Below are positions 25,189 through 33,454 of a DNA stretch of 64,000 nt, piece after piece. Under the pieces are notes generated by a model. It was not told the DNA's origin and ran no database searches. It saw only the letters and a list, made by a program, of their open reading frames with translations. The DNA comes from Microbacterium barkeri (GTDB taxonomy: Bacteria; Actinomycetota; Actinomycetes; Actinomycetales; Microbacteriaceae), in the NCBI RefSeq assembly GCF_027921765.1, contig NZ_BSEJ01000010.1, forward strand, positions 62,001-126,000, read 5' to 3'. The position numbers and the translations under genes were made by a program. Within the stretch, counting starts at the first letter, position 1, and each line of letters opens with the position of its first letter.

Positions 25189-25926
25189 ATGACCTCCGAC
25201 GAGCACACGCCCGCGCAGACCCCGGACGGCGTGCCCCGGCTCCCGCTGATGGATGCCGCGCGCGCGGACGCCCACGAGGAGCCCAAGCCGTCGTGGCGCG
25301 GCTGGATCCACGCCGGGACCTTCCCCGTCGCGATCGTGGCGGGCATCGTCCTGGTGGCGCTCGCCGACGGCGCGGCGGCGAAGGCCGCGTCGGCGGTCTT
25401 CGCCGCGTCGTCGCTCCTGCTCTTCGGCAACTCGGCGCTCTACCACCGCTTCCACTGGAAGCCCCGCACGCGTCTGATCCTCAAGCGGATCGACCATGCG
25501 AACATCCTCCTGCTCATCGCGGGCACGTACACGCCGATCGGCGTGCTCGCGCTGCCGCCGTCGAAGGGCGTGCTGCTGCTCGTGCTCGTCTGGACCGGAG
25601 CCCTCCTCGGGATCCTCTTCCGGGTGTTCTGGATCGGCGCCCCGAGGTGGCTCTACGTCGCCCTCTACCTCGTGCTCGGCTGGGCGGCCGTCATGTACAT
25701 GGGCGATCTCTTCCAGGCGAACCGGACGATGATGGTCCTCGTGATCGTCGGCGGCCTCCTCTACTCGGCCGGCGCGGTCGTCTACGCGATCAAGAAGCCC
25801 AACCCGTGGCCGGGCCACTTCGGATTCCACGAGATCTTCCACGTGTGCACGGTGCTCGCGTTCCTCTGCCACTGGGCGGGGGCGCTGCTCATCGCGCTCG
25901 ATCCCGCGTTCAACGGCCCGGCGTAG
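25189..25926 (+). CDS. Hemolysin III / YqfA family (PAQR-like) membrane protein
   Basis: A 245-residue protein with a charged N-terminal tail and seven predicted spans. Conserved metal-site and family motifs are visible: NSALYHRFHW (about 85-94), KRIDHANI, AGTYTP and the C-terminal HEIFHVCTVLAFLCHW with clustered histidines. The PAQR superfamily includes zinc-dependent hydrolases; bacterial members are of uncertain function despite the hemolysin name. Start ATG 25189 is fixed by the -10 box 6 nt upstream. The 3' end overlaps the convergent small gene by 17 bp. Confidence 0.92.
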   Translation: MTSDEHTPAQTPDGVPRLPLMDAARADAHEEPKPSWRGWIHAGTFPVAIVAGIVLVALADGAAAKAASAVFAASSLLLFGNSALYHRFHWKPRTRLILKRIDHANILLLIAGTYTPIGVLALPPSKGVLLLVLVWTGALLGILFRVFWIGAPRWLYVALYLVLGWAAVMYMGDLFQANRTMMVLVIVGGLLYSAGAVVYAIKKPNPWPGHFGFHEIFHVCTVLAFLCHWAGALLIALDPAFNGPA

Positions 25927-26218
25927 GCTCCTCGCCCGTCTCACCGCGGCCATCCGACGCCGTCCCGGTTCCCCGCGGATCGGCGCCCTCCTGCGCGGCC
26001 GCCTCCTGTGCGGCGGCCTCCTCCGCGTCGAGCACGGCGTTCGCCTCCTCGCGGTACCGCGCCCGGCGCACGCGGCGCAGCATGTCGAAGACGAGGAGGA
26101 ACACCGCGATGACGAGGACGACGATCGTCGCGAAGCCGAGGGGGCCGGGCGTGACGAGGTCCGGGTCCACGGTCGGCTGCGGGCTCGGGGTGGCGGCGAG
26201 CACGGCGAGAGCGGGCAT
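25910..26218 (-). CDS. Hypothetical single-span membrane protein
   Basis: A 102-residue protein: short extracytoplasmic N-terminus rich in Pro/Thr, one span (GFATIVVLVIAVFLLVFDML, about residues 28-47), a basic patch RRVRRARYR, then an Ala/Glu-rich acidic tail. AGGAGT lies 5 nt before ATG 26218. No known family. It is divergent from the DUF4307-greA region, a position often held by small membrane proteins in related genomes. Confidence 0.65.
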   Translation of the reverse strand: MPALAVLAATPSPQPTVDPDLVTPGPLGFATIVVLVIAVFLLVFDMLRRVRRARYREEANAVLDAEEAAAQEAAAQEGADPRGTGTASDGRGETGEEPTPGR

Positions 26219-26320
26219 CGAGGACTCCTCAGGGGTGCGCGGCGCCCGAGACGGGGCGCCGGGAAAAGGCGGTTAGCCTGGAGTCCCAGCCTAGTTCGCC
26301 CGACCTGAGAGGACGACGCC

Positions 26321-26713
26321 GTGACGATCCAGCAGCGTCTCGACGAGCGCTACGGGCGAATCCCCCGCCGCTCGCGCCGCATCGCATGGATCGCGGGAAT
26401 CGCGCTCGCCGCCCTCGCGGTCGGGTGGTTCGGGTGGTCGACGATGCAGACCGCCGCCGCCGAGGTCGATTTCGACGATCTCGGCTACGAGGTGCGCAGC
26501 GAGCACGAGGTGTCGGTGACCTTCCAGATCACCTCGGGCTCGCGCGAGAGCGTCGCCTGCGCGCTCGAGGCGCTCGACGAGCAGTTCGGCGTGGTCGGCT
26601 GGCGGATCGTCGAGTACCCGCCGTCCGACGCCGTGTCGGCCTCGCACACCGAGAGCATCCCCACCGTCGCGGAGGCGACGACCGGAATTGTGAAGTCCTG
26701 CTGGGTTCCGTAA
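26321..26713 (+). CDS. DUF4307 membrane protein
   Basis: A 130-residue protein with a basic N-terminus (DERYGRIPRRSRR), one span (about 23-41) and an extracytoplasmic beta-rich domain with VTFQITSGSRESVACALEALD. This is the DUF4307 pattern; the family sits beside greA and mca in many actinobacteria. No mca gene is seen here. Start is GTG 26321 with GAGAGGA upstream. A hairpin separates it from greA. Confidence 0.88.
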   Translation: MTIQQRLDERYGRIPRRSRRIAWIAGIALAALAVGWFGWSTMQTAAAEVDFDDLGYEVRSEHEVSVTFQITSGSRESVACALEALDEQFGVVGWRIVEYPPSDAVSASHTESIPTVAEATTGIVKSCWVP

Positions 26714-26733
26714 GATCGACGGTCAGTCCATCC

Positions 26734-26760
26734 GACGCCCCGGCGACCTGCCGGGGCGTC
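26734..26760 (+). terminator. 11-bp perfect hairpin between DUF4307 and greA
   Basis: GACGCCCCGGC and its complement enclose a GACCT loop, 20 bp after the DUF4307 stop, followed by TTCA. It insulates greA. Confidence 0.8.
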
Positions 26761-26809
26761 TTCACATATGCCGGCCCCCTCGGCCGCGCATCCACGAAGG
26801 AGACAGACC

Positions 26810-27298
26810 GTGTCCGATGACACCCAGGTCCCGTTCCTGACGCAGGAGGCGTACGACCGCCTCGCCGCCGAGCTCGAGCACCTCTCGACCACCGGTCGTG
26901 AGGAGATCGCGAAGCGCATCGAGGCGGCCCGCGAGGAGGGCGACCTCCGCGAGAACGGCGGCTACCACGCGGCCAAGGACGAGCAGGGGAAGCAGGAGGC
27001 GCGCATCCGCCAGCTGCAGGCGCTCCTCAAGGACGCGAAGGTCGGCGTCGCCCCCGAGTCCAACGGCATCGTCGAGCCCGGCACCGTCGTGACGGCGGTC
27101 GTGTTCGGCGACCAGGAGCGCTTCCTGCTCGGCAGCCGCGAGATCGCCGGAGGCACCGACCTCGACGTCTACAGCGAGCAGAGCCCGCTCGGCGCCGCCA
27201 TCCTCGGCCTCAAGGAGGGCGAGAAGACGAGCTACCAGGCGCCCAACGGCAAGGACATCCCCGTCGAGATCGTCAAGGTCGAGACCTTCACGGGCTGA
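26810..27298 (+). CDS. greA: Transcription elongation factor GreA
   Basis: Rescues backtracked RNA polymerase by stimulating transcript cleavage. The 162 residues show the N-terminal coiled coil with AREEGDLRENGGYHAAKDEQ (acidic tip near D44/E47) and the C-terminal FKBP-like domain with SPLGAAILGLKEGE. Start GTG 26810 has GAAGGAGA 7 nt upstream; an earlier in-frame ATG at 26768 would add 14 atypical residues. Confidence 0.97.
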   Translation: MSDDTQVPFLTQEAYDRLAAELEHLSTTGREEIAKRIEAAREEGDLRENGGYHAAKDEQGKQEARIRQLQALLKDAKVGVAPESNGIVEPGTVVTAVVFGDQERFLLGSREIAGGTDLDVYSEQSPLGAAILGLKEGEKTSYQAPNGKDIPVEIVKVETFTG

Positions 27299-27310
27299 GC
27301 CCGCACGCAC

Positions 27311-27344
27311 GAGAGGGCGACGGCCGGCCGGCCGTCGCCCTCTC
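27311..27344. terminator. 34-nt perfect palindrome between greA and ilvA
   Basis: The entire 34 nt are self-complementary (GAGAGGGCGACGG... with a GGCC-rich centre). It lies between the convergent stops at 27298 and 27348 and can terminate both genes. Confidence 0.88.
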
Positions 27345-27347
27345 TCG

Positions 27348-28628
27348 TCATTCCGGCAGGATCTCGGGCCGGAAGCCCGCGTCGCGGAGGATCTGCAGCG
27401 TGAGCAGCTTGTGCTCCTCGCCGCGCGTCTCGACGGAGATCTGCAGGATGACCTCGCTGATCTGCATGCCCTGCCCGTGCCGTGTGTGCAGCACCTCGAT
27501 CACGTTCGCTCCGGCCTCCGCGAGGAGCTCGGAGACGCGCGCGAGCTGACCGGGACGGTCGGGCAGCGGGATGCGGATGGTCATGTAGCGGCCCGACGCG
27601 GCGAGGCCGTGCGCGACGACCCGCTGCAGCAGGAGCGGATCGATGTTGCCGCCCGACAGGAGAGCGACCGTGGACCCCTGCGGACTCACCTTGCCCGCAA
27701 GGATGGCCGCGACGCCGACCGCGCCGGCCGGCTCGACGACGACCTTCGCCCGCTCCAGCAGCACGAGGAGCGCGCGCGCGATGTCGTCCTCCCCCACGGT
27801 CACGACCTCGTCGACGAGCTCGCGGACGATCGCGAACGGCACATCGCCCGGGCGGGCGACGAGGATGCCGTCGGCGATCGTCGGCTTCGTCTCGACGCGG
27901 ACGGGCTCTCCGGCGGCGAGCGACGGGAGCATGGGCGCGGCGTTCTCAGCCTGCACGCCGATGATCCGCACCGTGCGCCCCGCCGCGGCCGCCCGTGCCT
28001 TCGCGGCCGCGGCGACGCCCGCGATGAGGCCTCCGCCGCCGATCCCCATGATGATCGTGTCGACGTCGGGCACGTCGTCGAGGATCTCGAGGCCGAGCGT
28101 GCCCTGGCCGATGATCACGTCGCGGTGGTCGAACGGGTGGATGAGCACGGCTCCCGTGCGCTCGGCGTGCTCCGCAGCGCGACGCAGCCCGACGTCGACG
28201 GTCGCGCCGTCGAGCACCACCTCGGCGCCGTAGCCCTTCGTCGCGAGGAGCTTCGGGACGGGAACGCCGAGCGGCATGTAGATCGTCGCCGGGATGCCGA
28301 GCTGCTGCGCCGCGAGCGCGACGCCCTGCGCGTGGTTGCCCGCCGAGGCCGCGACCACGCCGCGACGCCGCTCGTCCTCCGTGAGGCGCGACAGGCGGTA
28401 GGTCGCCCCGCGCACCTTGAACGACCCCGTGCGCTGCAGATTCTCGAGCTTGAGGTGCACCGGGGCGCCGAGCACCTCGCTGAGGTGCTGCGAGTACTCG
28501 GTCGGGGTGTGCTCCACGACGCCCTCGAGGAAGCGCGCGGCCTCCTCGAACTCGGCGAGCGCGGGGATCGGCGGGGCGTCCGGCGTCGCGTGAGCGTCCT
28601 CGGGTGCGTCCGCGTCCATCCGCGTCAT
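27348..28628 (-). CDS. ilvA: Threonine ammonia-lyase with C-terminal ACT domain
   Basis: PLP enzyme that deaminates threonine to 2-oxobutanoate, the first step of isoleucine synthesis. The 426 residues contain the PLP lysine in RTGSFKVRGA, the SAGNHAQGVA loop, the phosphate-binding GIGGGGLIAG, and a C-terminal ACT-like domain (about 345-420). Start ATG 28628 is supported by AGGAAGG 7 nt upstream and by the ATGA overlap with the upstream transporter gene; ATG 28619 is an alternative. Confidence 0.94.
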   Translation of the reverse strand: MTRMDADAPEDAHATPDAPPIPALAEFEEAARFLEGVVEHTPTEYSQHLSEVLGAPVHLKLENLQRTGSFKVRGATYRLSRLTEDERRRGVVAASAGNHAQGVALAAQQLGIPATIYMPLGVPVPKLLATKGYGAEVVLDGATVDVGLRRAAEHAERTGAVLIHPFDHRDVIIGQGTLGLEILDDVPDVDTIIMGIGGGGLIAGVAAAAKARAAAAGRTVRIIGVQAENAAPMLPSLAAGEPVRVETKPTIADGILVARPGDVPFAIVRELVDEVVTVGEDDIARALLVLLERAKVVVEPAGAVGVAAILAGKVSPQGSTVALLSGGNIDPLLLQRVVAHGLAASGRYMTIRIPLPDRPGQLARVSELLAEAGANVIEVLHTRHGQGMQISEVILQISVETRGEEHKLLTLQILRDAGFRPEILPE

Positions 28629-29860
28629 GTGCGTGCCTTCCTGTGGTCGTCCTCGTCGCCTCGGCCGAGGCTCTTGGGGACCGTGCTCCAGATGAGATCG
28701 GCCGAGCGGACCTCGGCTCCCGTGCGCCACGACCCCGAGCTGAGCGTCACGGCCACGACGTTCACGAACGCCGCGACCGGCACCGCGAACAGGGCGCCGG
28801 CGATGCCGCCGACCATCGAGCCGCCCGCGACGACGAGGACGACCGCGAGCGGGTGCACCTTGACGGCCGATCCCATGAGGAGCGGCTGCAGGATGTGGCT
28901 CTCGACCTGCTGCACGAGCAGGACGACCGCGAGCATCGCGACGCCGATCCAGATGCCGTTGTAGGCGAGCGCGATCACGACCGCGAGCGCACCCGTGACG
29001 ATGGCGCCGACGAACGGGACGAATGCCCCGAGGAACACGAGGACCGCGATGGGGATGGCCAGGGGCACGCCGAGCGCGAACGCGCCGATGCCGATGCCGA
29101 TCGCGTCGATCGTCGCGACGATGATCTGCGTGCGCGCGTAGTTGATGAGCGTGGTCCAGCCGTTGCGCGCCGCCGCGTCGACGGCCGGCCGCGCCGCGCG
29201 CGGGAAGAGCCTGAGGGTCCAGCGCCAGATGCCGGCGCCGTCGAGGAGGAAGCACAGGAGCACGAAGAGCGCGACGAGCGCGCCGGCGGCCACGTGCCCC
29301 ACGGTCGAGCCCACCGCGAGCGCGCCGTTCAGGAGGAGATCGGCCTGCTCCTCGACGAGCTGGAGGCCTCCCGCGAGCAGGTCGTCGAGCTGCTGGGCGG
29401 TGACGAGCCCTCCGTCGATGAGGAAGGTCCGCAGACCGGCGATCGACTCGGCCGCGCGGGCGCGCACCTCCTCCGCCTGCCGCGAGATCTGCCAGACGAC
29501 GAGCCACACGAGGCCCGTCACGATCGCCAGCGTCCCGAGCACGCTCACGACGACCGCGAGCACGCGCGGCACCCGGTGGCGCAGCATCCACGAGAAGAAC
29601 GGGAACAGGAGGGCGGTGAGCAGCGTCGCCACGAAGATCGGGATGACGAGCAGCTTGAACTGGATGACGAGCCAGACGATCACGGCGGCGACGGCGGCGA
29701 GCACGAGGAAGCGCCATCCGTAGGCCGTCGCGATGCGCAGTCCGACGGGGACCTCGACGGGATCCGCGGGCGGAGGGCTCGCGGGAGGAGCGCTCGGCGG
29801 CGCGGCGCGGCGTCGACGGAGGAATCCCGCGCGAGAGCTCGGGGGCGTGTCGTCGCTCAT
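28625..29860 (-). CDS. AI-2E family transporter (PerM/YdiK-type permease)
   Basis: A 411-residue membrane protein with about eight spans, a large loop between spans 3 and 4, and the family motif region FVPFVGAIVTGALAVVIAL followed by HPLAVVLVVAGGSMVGGIAGALFAVPV. The family name comes from an autoinducer exporter, but many members act as ion antiporters, so the substrate is open. Start ATG 29860 lies exactly 7 nt after TAGGAT; ATG 29869 overlaps that box. The stop overlaps the ilvA ATG, so the two are coupled. Confidence 0.9.
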   Translation of the reverse strand: MSDDTPPSSRAGFLRRRRAAPPSAPPASPPPADPVEVPVGLRIATAYGWRFLVLAAVAAVIVWLVIQFKLLVIPIFVATLLTALLFPFFSWMLRHRVPRVLAVVVSVLGTLAIVTGLVWLVVWQISRQAEEVRARAAESIAGLRTFLIDGGLVTAQQLDDLLAGGLQLVEEQADLLLNGALAVGSTVGHVAAGALVALFVLLCFLLDGAGIWRWTLRLFPRAARPAVDAAARNGWTTLINYARTQIIVATIDAIGIGIGAFALGVPLAIPIAVLVFLGAFVPFVGAIVTGALAVVIALAYNGIWIGVAMLAVVLLVQQVESHILQPLLMGSAVKVHPLAVVLVVAGGSMVGGIAGALFAVPVAAFVNVVAVTLSSGSWRTGAEVRSADLIWSTVPKSLGRGDEDDHRKART

Positions 29861-29867
29861 CCTCGTC

Positions 29868-29873
29868 ATCCTA
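29868..29873 (-). promoter_or_regulatory. AI-2E transporter -10 box, leaderless arrangement
   Basis: Minus-strand TAGGAT ends 7 nt before ATG 29860. Confidence 0.55.
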
Positions 29874-29941
29874 ATCCCGGGTGCATTCCGCTGTCGGCAC
29901 GCGATCGGCCGCCTGCGCGACCCGGTGTCGGAGGTCGCCGG

Positions 29942-29947
29942 TAGCGT
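29942..29947 (+). promoter_or_regulatory. AlkX-like gene -10 box, leaderless arrangement
   Basis: TAGCGT ends 7 nt before GTG 29955; no ribosome site is present. Confidence 0.6.
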
Positions 29948-29954
29948 TGCGCGC

Positions 29955-31223
29955 GTGAAGGATGTCCTCTCGGCTGCCGAAGCCCGCCGCGTGGGCCTCG
30001 CCGCCCAGGGCCTCTCCCGTGCGCGTCCGGCCGCGCCCTCGCTGCGTCATGTCCGCCGCGAGCTCGCGCGCATGCACGTCCTGCAGATCGACTCCGTGAA
30101 CGTGTTCTCCCGATCGCACTACATGCCGCTCTTCTCGCGGCTGGGGCCCTACGACCGGGATCTGCTGGATCGCCTCGTCCTGACCCCCGCGCGTCGGGGG
30201 CGGGCGCCCGAGCACGTCGAGTACCTCGCCCACGAGGCGACCTTCGTCCCGGTCGCGGACTGGCCGCTCTGGCGATTCCGCATGGACGCCATGCGGAGCC
30301 GGTACGCGGGGCCGGGAAGCTGGTTCGCCGCGAACGCCGACACCGTGAACTGGGTGCGCGCCGAGCTCGCGGAGCGCGGTCCGCTGCGGCCCGCGGAGAT
30401 CGAGCGCGATGTCGAGGCGAGCCGCGGCCCGTGGTGGGGCTGGGACGACGTCAAGCGCGCCCTCGAGATGCTGTGGCGCTTCGGCGAGGTCGCGATCGCC
30501 GGCCGCAACGGCTTCGAGCGCCGCTACGGCCTCGCCGAGCACCTCATCCCGCACGAGCACCTCGAGCGCGTCGTCGCCCCCGACGACGCGGTCCGCGAGC
30601 TGGTGCGCCGGGCGGCGCTCGCATACGGCGTGGCCACGGCATCCGACATCGCCGACTACCACCGGCTGCGCGACCGCCGCGGCGTCCTCGCCGCCGTGTC
30701 CGACCTCGAGGACGCGGGAGAGCTCGTCCCCGTCGCCGTGCGCGGGTGGGAGCGCGCGGGCCGTGCGCTGCCGGCCTGGCGTCATCGGGACGCCGTGCTC
30801 CCCCGGCGCATCGACCGCGCGACCCTGCTCACCCCCTTCGACCCCGTCGTGTGGTTCCGCGAGCGCGCGGAGCGGATGTTCGGATTCGACTACCGCATCG
30901 AGATCTACACGCCGGCCGAGCGGCGCCGGTTCGGCTACTACTCGCTCCCGCTGCTCGTCGGAGACCGCATCGCGGGTCGGTTCGACCTCAAGGCCGACCG
31001 CGCGGCGGGCGCGCTGCGCGTGCAGTCCGCCTGGTGGGAGGCGCACGTCGATCCGGCCGCCGTCGCCGAGAGGGCGGCGGAGGCGCTGCGCGAGGCAGCG
31101 GCCTGGCAGGGGCTCGACGCGATCTCCGTCTCGCACTGGGGCGATGCCGCGGACGATGTCGCGCACGTGCTCGACGCGCCGCGCCACGCCCATCCCGGCG
31201 CTCTCCGAGCAACGGCTGATTAG
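29955..31223 (+). CDS. AlkX/YcaQ-like DNA glycosylase (HTH_42 winged helix)
   Basis: A 422-residue protein of the HTH_42 superfamily, DNA glycosylases that unhook interstrand crosslinks or remove alkylated bases. Near the N-terminus it has the catalytic-loop pattern MHVLQIDSVNV, i.e. Q-I-D. YcaQ/AlkX-type members carry QxD while AlkZ-type carry QxQ, so this is placed with the YcaQ branch. Winged-helix repeats (RPAEIERDVE..., GVATASDIADYHRL) and a C-terminal VVWFRERAERMFGFDYRIEIYTP segment agree. Start GTG 29955 is fixed by the -10 box. Confidence 0.88.
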   Translation: MKDVLSAAEARRVGLAAQGLSRARPAAPSLRHVRRELARMHVLQIDSVNVFSRSHYMPLFSRLGPYDRDLLDRLVLTPARRGRAPEHVEYLAHEATFVPVADWPLWRFRMDAMRSRYAGPGSWFAANADTVNWVRAELAERGPLRPAEIERDVEASRGPWWGWDDVKRALEMLWRFGEVAIAGRNGFERRYGLAEHLIPHEHLERVVAPDDAVRELVRRAALAYGVATASDIADYHRLRDRRGVLAAVSDLEDAGELVPVAVRGWERAGRALPAWRHRDAVLPRRIDRATLLTPFDPVVWFRERAERMFGFDYRIEIYTPAERRRFGYYSLPLLVGDRIAGRFDLKADRAAGALRVQSAWWEAHVDPAAVAERAAEALREAAAWQGLDAISVSHWGDAADDVAHVLDAPRHAHPGALRATAD

Positions 31224-31246
31224 TGTTGCGGGTGGAGGCAGCCCGC

Positions 31247-32170
31247 ATGAAACGACCCCTGGTCCCGATCCTCGCCGTCGTCGGCGTGATCGTCGTCTGC
31301 ATGCTCGCGATCGGCTTCTGGTCGACCAGCCGACCGGCGAGCGCGGAGGAGACGGCCGCGCGGTATCTCGACGCGCTCTCGTCGGGCGACGCCGACGCGG
31401 TCCGCGCCCTGCTCGCAGACGCCGACGCCGTGCCGGACACCGCGTGGAGCGCGTTCTCCACGGCGTCCGCGCATCTCTCCTCCGCCGAGATCGTCGAGGT
31501 CGACGAGTCGGAGGACAGCGCCCAGGTGCGGGCGGAGGCGACCCTCGACGGGGAGCCGCAGGAGCTCGCGTTCACGCTGACCTCCTCCCCATCGGGATGG
31601 CACGTCGCCGAGGTCCCGCTCTCGCCCGTGACGGTGACGGCGACGCGCGGCGCGTGGGTGGATGTGGCCGGCGAGCCGGTCGCGCTCGAGGCCGGCGCCG
31701 CGCAGCTCGCACTCCTTCCGGGCTCGTACGAGGTGTCGGCGTGGCCCGCCGAGTACCTCGACGGAGCAGCCACGGCCGAGGTCGGCACGTCCGCCGAGCC
31801 GGTCGCGGTCGATCTCGCGCCGACGTTCACCGACCAGGCGCTCGCCGATGCCGAAGCCGAGCTGACCGCCCATCTGGAGGGCTGTCTCGCGACCGCCTCC
31901 GAGGTGCCGCAGGGCTGCGGGATGATCGTCCCCTGGCCGGCCGACCTCGCGGAGGCGGCCGAGGTCTCCTTCCGTGCGGACCGGATGCCCGAGACCGCGA
32001 TCGACCTCGAGACGGGCACCTTCCAGGCCACCGGCGGCGCCGTCGTCGCGACCGTCACGGGCACGCGCCCCGACGGCACGGAGGGCGTCTTCACCTACCG
32101 CACCGATGCCTGGAGCCTCTACGGAACGATCTCGCTCGATGACGAAGGGCTCCTGCTCAGCGTGAACTGA
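31247..32170 (+). CDS. Hypothetical membrane-anchored extracytoplasmic protein
   Basis: A 307-residue protein with an N-terminal span (LVPILAVVGVIVVCMLAIGFW, about 4-24) and a large Ala/Glu/Asp-rich extracytoplasmic part. Residues 30-110 resemble a nuclear-transport-factor-like or DUF4878 fold in spacing (AARYLDALSSGDADAVRALLADA), and two cysteines near 210-225 could pair. No firm family. Start ATG 31247 has GGTGGAGG 7 nt upstream. A TAGTGT -10 candidate lies at 31220-31225, at the end of the AlkX gene. Confidence 0.75.
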   Translation: MKRPLVPILAVVGVIVVCMLAIGFWSTSRPASAEETAARYLDALSSGDADAVRALLADADAVPDTAWSAFSTASAHLSSAEIVEVDESEDSAQVRAEATLDGEPQELAFTLTSSPSGWHVAEVPLSPVTVTATRGAWVDVAGEPVALEAGAAQLALLPGSYEVSAWPAEYLDGAATAEVGTSAEPVAVDLAPTFTDQALADAEAELTAHLEGCLATASEVPQGCGMIVPWPADLAEAAEVSFRADRMPETAIDLETGTFQATGGAVVATVTGTRPDGTEGVFTYRTDAWSLYGTISLDDEGLLLSVN

Positions 32171-32182
32171 GCAGGAGCCCTT
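32145..32182. terminator. Bidirectional 16-bp hairpin
   Basis: A perfect 16-bp stem, AAGGGCTCCTGCTCAG and complement, with a 6-nt loop. The left arm is inside the last codons of the 31247-32170 gene. It separates that gene from convergent lemA, and the flanking AA/TT give it short A/T edges. Confidence 0.87.
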
Positions 32183-32194
32183 CGGCCCGAGCGG

Positions 32195-32761
32195 TCAGAA
32201 CTGGACGCGCGGCGGCTCGGAGATCGCGGCCCCGCCGTCGACCTCGAAGAACTCACGCTGGGCGAATCCGAGGTTGCGCGCGAAGAGGTTGTTCGGGAAC
32301 ACCGAGATCTTCGTGTTCAGCTCGCGGACGCCGCCGTTGTAGAAGCGGCGCGAGGCCTGGATCTTGTCCTCGGTGTCGACGAGGCTGTGCTGCAGCTGCA
32401 GGTAGTTCTGGCTCGCCTGCAGCTGGGGGTAGGACTCCGCCACCGCGAACAGGCTCTTGAGGGCCTGCTGGATGTGGTTCTCGGCGACTCCCGCCTCCGC
32501 GGGGCCCGATGCCGCGAGCGTCTCGGCGCGCGCCCGCGTGACGTTCTCGAACACCGCCTTCTCGTGCGCCGCGTAGCCCTTCACCGACTCGATGAGGTTC
32601 GGGATCAGATCCGCTCTTCGCTTGAGCTGGACCGTGATCCCGCTCCACGCCTCGTCGACGCGCACGTTGAGCTGGACGAGCGAGTTGTACGTCGCCCACA
32701 GGTAGATCGCCGCGATGACGACGATCGCCACCACGACGAGAACGGGAATCAACCACTCCAC
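32195..32761 (-). CDS. lemA: LemA family protein
   Basis: A 188-residue membrane-tethered helical protein: N-terminal span (IPVLVVVAIVVIAAIYLWATYN), then the family core VDEAWSGITVQLKRRADLIPNLIESVKGYAAHE and FYNGGVRELNTKISVFPNNLFA. Function in bacteria is uncertain. Start is GTG 32761 with AGGGGG 6-7 nt upstream. Confidence 0.95.
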   Translation of the reverse strand: MEWLIPVLVVVAIVVIAAIYLWATYNSLVQLNVRVDEAWSGITVQLKRRADLIPNLIESVKGYAAHEKAVFENVTRARAETLAASGPAEAGVAENHIQQALKSLFAVAESYPQLQASQNYLQLQHSLVDTEDKIQASRRFYNGGVRELNTKISVFPNNLFARNLGFAQREFFEVDGGAAISEPPRVQF

Positions 32762-32840
32762 GACGGAACCCCCTTGGTTTCTGCGTCCATCCTAGACACC
32801 GCGCCATCCGCGGCCACCGTGCGCCGCCTGCGCATCCGCA

Positions 32841-32846
32841 TACGAT
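32841..32846 (+). promoter_or_regulatory. GNAT gene -10 box, leaderless arrangement
   Basis: TACGAT ends 7 nt before GTG 32854. Its last two bases are part of the upstream ATG at 32845, which argues against that ATG as the start. Confidence 0.6.
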
Positions 32847-32853
32847 GGCGTCC

Positions 32854-33390
32854 GTGATCGCACGACCCGACTCCTCCCTCCGCTTCCGCTTCGCGACCGT
32901 CGACGACGTCGCGGCGATCGTCTCCGTCGTCGAGCGCGCCTACCGTGCGGACGACGCCGGCTGGACGACCGAGGCGCACCTCATCGGCGGGCGCCGCACC
33001 GGCGCCGACGAGGTCGAGCAGCTCGTCGGCTCGGCCACCGGCGGGCTCCTGACGCTCTCCGATCATGGCGACATCGTCGCGACGTGCCACCTCGATCGGC
33101 GTGCGGATCACGCCTACTTCGGGATGTTCGCCGTCGACCCCGCCCGCCAGGCCCGCGGGTTCGGCGCGGCTCTCCTCGCGGAGGCGGAGCGCGTCGCACG
33201 CGAGGAGTGGGGATCCCCGCGGATGCGGATGACCGTGATCTCGGCGCGGACGGACCTCATCGCGTGGTACGCGCGCCGCGGCTACCGCCCCACCGGCGGC
33301 ACCTCCCCCTTCCCCTACGGCGACGCGCGCTTCGGGGAGCCGCGCGTGGCCGGCCTGCGCTTCGACGAGCTCGAGAAGCCGCTCGTGTGA
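32854..33390 (+). CDS. GNAT family N-acetyltransferase
   Basis: A 178-residue acetyltransferase. It has the N-terminal RFRFATVDDVAAIVSVVERAYR, the acetyl-CoA loop MFAVDPARQARGFGAALLAEAE (Q/R-x-x-G-x-G/A near residue 108) and the C-terminal ARTDLIAWYARRGYRPTG of motif B. Substrate unknown. The GTG start at 32854 is chosen because the overlapping ATG 32845 lies in the -10 box. Monocistronic. Confidence 0.88.
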   Translation: MIARPDSSLRFRFATVDDVAAIVSVVERAYRADDAGWTTEAHLIGGRRTGADEVEQLVGSATGGLLTLSDHGDIVATCHLDRRADHAYFGMFAVDPARQARGFGAALLAEAERVAREEWGSPRMRMTVISARTDLIAWYARRGYRPTGGTSPFPYGDARFGEPRVAGLRFDELEKPLV

Positions 33391-33442
33391 GGTCACGGGA
33401 GACACACATGCGCGGACGACCCTGGCGGGCGCCGCGGGTCGA

Positions 33443-33448
33443 TAGCGT
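33443..33448 (+). promoter_or_regulatory. ICL/PEP-mutase-like gene -10 box, leaderless arrangement
   Basis: TAGCGT ends 6 nt before ATG 33455. Confidence 0.58.
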
Positions 33449-33454
33449 CGAGGC